This document shows positions 62,136 to 64,000 of a DNA stretch of 64,000 bases, in pieces (positions within the stretch are counted from its first letter, which is position 1; the number at the start of each line of letters is the position of its first letter). The notes below the pieces were generated by a model that was given only the letters and a program-made list of their open reading frames with translations, did not search any database and was not told the DNA's origin. This stretch comes from an uncultured Gammaproteobacteria bacterium (GTDB taxonomy: Bacteria > Pseudomonadota > Gammaproteobacteria > Eutrophobiales > Eutrophobiaceae). A program made the position numbers and the translations under genes. The stretch is taken from the NCBI GenBank assembly GCA_958295485.1, contig OY282354.1, positions 1,550,001-1,614,000 of the forward strand. The letters are read 5' to 3'.

Positions 62136-62312
62136 ATGTCGCTGCTTTTTTCTTTGCCGTTTGCCCTTCTTCGCTTCAGCTTCGAGGGTGTGAGGCGGTG
62201 GGTTGCCTGCCCCCCCCCCCCCCCCCGCCGCGCAGACCCCGGATCCGACGATTTCCATCAGCTCGCCGAGTATGCCGGAGGGCGACATCGCCACGATTAC
62301 CCTGACGTTGGC
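62136..62312 (+). other. Leader ORF with 17-C tract in frame with giant gene 3
   Basis: ATG at 62136 opens a frame through VRRWVA and a run of 17 C (62210-62226) that joins the main ORF at 62313. In the alternative frame the post-tract sequence reads AAQTPDPTISISSPSMPEGD, a Calx-beta start, and stops at a TGA overlapping the main ATG. This is the same arrangement and tract length as in giant gene 2. Confidence 0.65.
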
Positions 62313-64000
62313 ATGAAACGCTGGATCGCCGGCTGGCGCCCCTGCCTTGTCCCCTTGCTTCTCCTTATCTTCGCCATCGCGCCCGAGGCCGCCGCGCAGA
62401 CGCTGTCGATCAACTCGCCGAGCGTGACCGAGGGGAACAGCGGCTTTCCGAACCTGACGTTCACGGTGACGTTGAACCCGGCGAGCAGCGGGCAGGTGAC
62501 GGTGCAATACAGCACCAGGGCGAGCCGCAGCACGGCCACGCCGTCGACGGACTACGGGACGACCACCGGCACGCTGACCTTCGCGGCGGGGACGACCAGC
62601 CAGACCTTCAACGTGTGGGTGAGGGGCGATACGACCGACGAGGCGAACGAGACCGTCGTGGCGGAGATTGGCAACGCGAGTGGCGCGACGATCTCGACGT
62701 TTAGGGGCACGGGGACGATCATCGACGACGACGGACCGACGGTGTCGATCAACTCACCAAGCGTGACGGAGGGGGACAGCGGCACGACGAACCTGACGTT
62801 CACGGCGACGTTGAGCGCGACGACCGTCCAGCAGGTGACGGTGGCCTACGCCGACGCCACGACCGGCACGGCCACGTCCGGGACGGACTACACGGCCATC
62901 ACCGCCGGGACGCTGACCTTCGCGGTAGGCGCCACCAGCCAGACCTTCAACGTGGCGGTGAGGGGCGATACGACCGTCGAGGAGAACGAGACCGTCGTGG
63001 TGACCCTGAGCAGCCCGACGGGCGCGACGATCTTGACGGGTACCGGCACGGGGACGATCACGGACGACGACATCACGCTGTCGATCGACTCGCCGAGTGT
63101 GACGGAGGGGAACAGCGGCACGACGAACCTGACGTTCACGGTGACCTTGAGCGCGGCGAGCGGCCGGCAGGTGACGGTGACGGTGGACTATGCCGACGCC
63201 ACGACCGGCACGGCCACGTCCGGGACGGACTACACGGCGCTCACCGCCGGGACGCTGACCTTCCCGGCGGGGACGACCAGCCAGACCTTCAACGTAGCGG
63301 TGATGGGCGATACGACCAACGAGGCGAACGAGACCGTCGTGGTAACCCTGAGCAGCGCGACGAACGCGACGATCTCGACGGCGACCGGCACGGGGACGAT
63401 CACGGACGACGACTTCCCGACGCTGTCGATCAACTCGCCGAGCGTAGCGGAGGGGGATAGCGGCACGACGAACCTGACGTTCACGGTGACGTTGAGCGCG
63501 GCGAGCGCCCAGCAGGTGACGGTGGCCTGGGCCGACGCCGGGACCGGCACGGCCACGTCCGGGACCGACTACACGGCGCTCGGCGGCGGCACGCTGAACT
63601 TCGCGGCGGGGACGACCAGCGCAGACATCATCGTATCGGTGAGGGGCGACACGCTGGGCGAGGCGAGCGAGACCGTCGTGCTGACGTTGAGCAACCCGAC
63701 GAACGCGACGATCTCGGTGGGTACCGGCACGGGGACGATCGGAAACGACGAGGGGGCGACGCTGTCGATCGACTCGCCGGGCGTGACGGAGGGGGACAGC
63801 GGTTCGACGACCCTGACGTTCACGGTGACCCTGAGGCAGGCCAGTACCGAGCAGGTGACGGTGGCCTACGCCGACGCCGGGACCGGCACGGCCACGTCCG
63901 GGACGGACTACACGGCGATCACCGGCGGCGCGCTGACCTTCGCGGTGGGGGAAACCAGCCAGACCTTCGACGTATCGGTGACGGGCGACACGCTGGACGA
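62313..64000 (+). CDS. Third Calx-beta repeat surface protein, 5' part (runs off window)
   Basis: ATG at 62313 begins MKRWIAGWRPCLVPLLLL, nearly the same signal peptide as giant protein 2, with cleavage expected after PEAAA. The frame is open for 562 codons to the window end. It contains about five Calx-beta units starting LSI-(N/D)-SPSV-(T/A)-EG, each ending in I-x-DDD or a variant, with units about 85-110 residues long. By analogy it should end in an autotransporter barrel, but that part is not in the window. It is GC-rich like its paralogues and follows hemL by 460 bases of shared cassette. Confidence 0.85.
   Translation, partial: MKRWIAGWRPCLVPLLLLIFAIAPEAAAQTLSINSPSVTEGNSGFPNLTFTVTLNPASSGQVTVQYSTRASRSTATPSTDYGTTTGTLTFAAGTTSQTFNVWVRGDTTDEANETVVAEIGNASGATISTFRGTGTIIDDDGPTVSINSPSVTEGDSGTTNLTFTATLSATTVQQVTVAYADATTGTATSGTDYTAITAGTLTFAVGATSQTFNVAVRGDTTVEENETVVVTLSSPTGATILTGTGTGTITDDDITLSIDSPSVTEGNSGTTNLTFTVTLSAASGRQVTVTVDYADATTGTATSGTDYTALTAGTLTFPAGTTSQTFNVAVMGDTTNEANETVVVTLSSATNATISTATGTGTITDDDFPTLSINSPSVAEGDSGTTNLTFTVTLSAASAQQVTVAWADAGTGTATSGTDYTALGGGTLNFAAGTTSADIIVSVRGDTLGEASETVVLTLSNPTNATISVGTGTGTIGNDEGATLSIDSPGVTEGDSGSTTLTFTVTLRQASTEQVTVAYADAGTGTATSGTDYTAITGGALTFAVGETSQTFDVSVTGDTLD

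Overview
The window reads as a gammaproteobacterial chromosome segment. Housekeeping genes such as mutS, lipB-lipA, xseA, guaB-guaA, thiD-thiE and hemL are typical of that class. The order tyrS, M23 peptidase, anmK, erpA, bactofilin, coiled-coil membrane protein, argC is the arrangement I recall from Pseudomonas. I cannot assign a genus. Core genes are of moderate GC; three giant surface-protein genes are clearly GC-richer, and the transposon and toxin-antitoxin material is AT-richer.

Layout. (1) 1-10.55 kb: a probable defence island with two divergent arms. The minus arm runs beta-class DNA methyltransferase, frameshifted OLD-like ATPase/TOPRIM protein, AlbA_2/ATPase-fold protein and a tiny ORF. 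The plus arm runs small unknown protein, PHP-domain/SMC-like ATPase (TrlF-like), second AlbA_2 protein. (2) 10.7-21 kb: mutS, a block of palindromic tandem repeats, a small secreted protein, lipB-lipA, xseA, guaB-guaA. (3) 21.1-42.2 kb: two giant Calx-beta repeat proteins of about 4555 and 2023 residues with nearly identical autotransporter-type C-termini, separated by a vapBC pair. (4) 42.2-50.9 kb: a mosaic of insertion-sequence remnants (IS21, two kinds of IS3), duplicated membrane coiled-coil genes, an FRG-TPR protein, orphan antitoxins, a HigBA-like pair, a small membrane ORF, a solo TnpB and a broken vapC. (5) 50.8-61.9 kb: core genes. (6) 61.9-64 kb: a third Calx-beta protein gene, running off the window.

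How the parts relate. The three giant genes share upstream sequence; the second and third share an extended leader with a 17-C tract and duplicated signal-peptide coding, so they look like one amplified and possibly phase-variable surface-protein family. The defence-like genes, toxin-antitoxin modules and IS debris are typical of mobile accessory DNA inserted between conserved blocks. Short minisatellites recur inside and between genes (the lipA 3' end, autotransporter linkers, coiled-coil genes, the tyrS/peptidase interval), and copies of core-gene fragments (guaA, the methyltransferase) turn up in intergenic DNA, so this genome seems unusually prone to local duplication and patchwork recombination.
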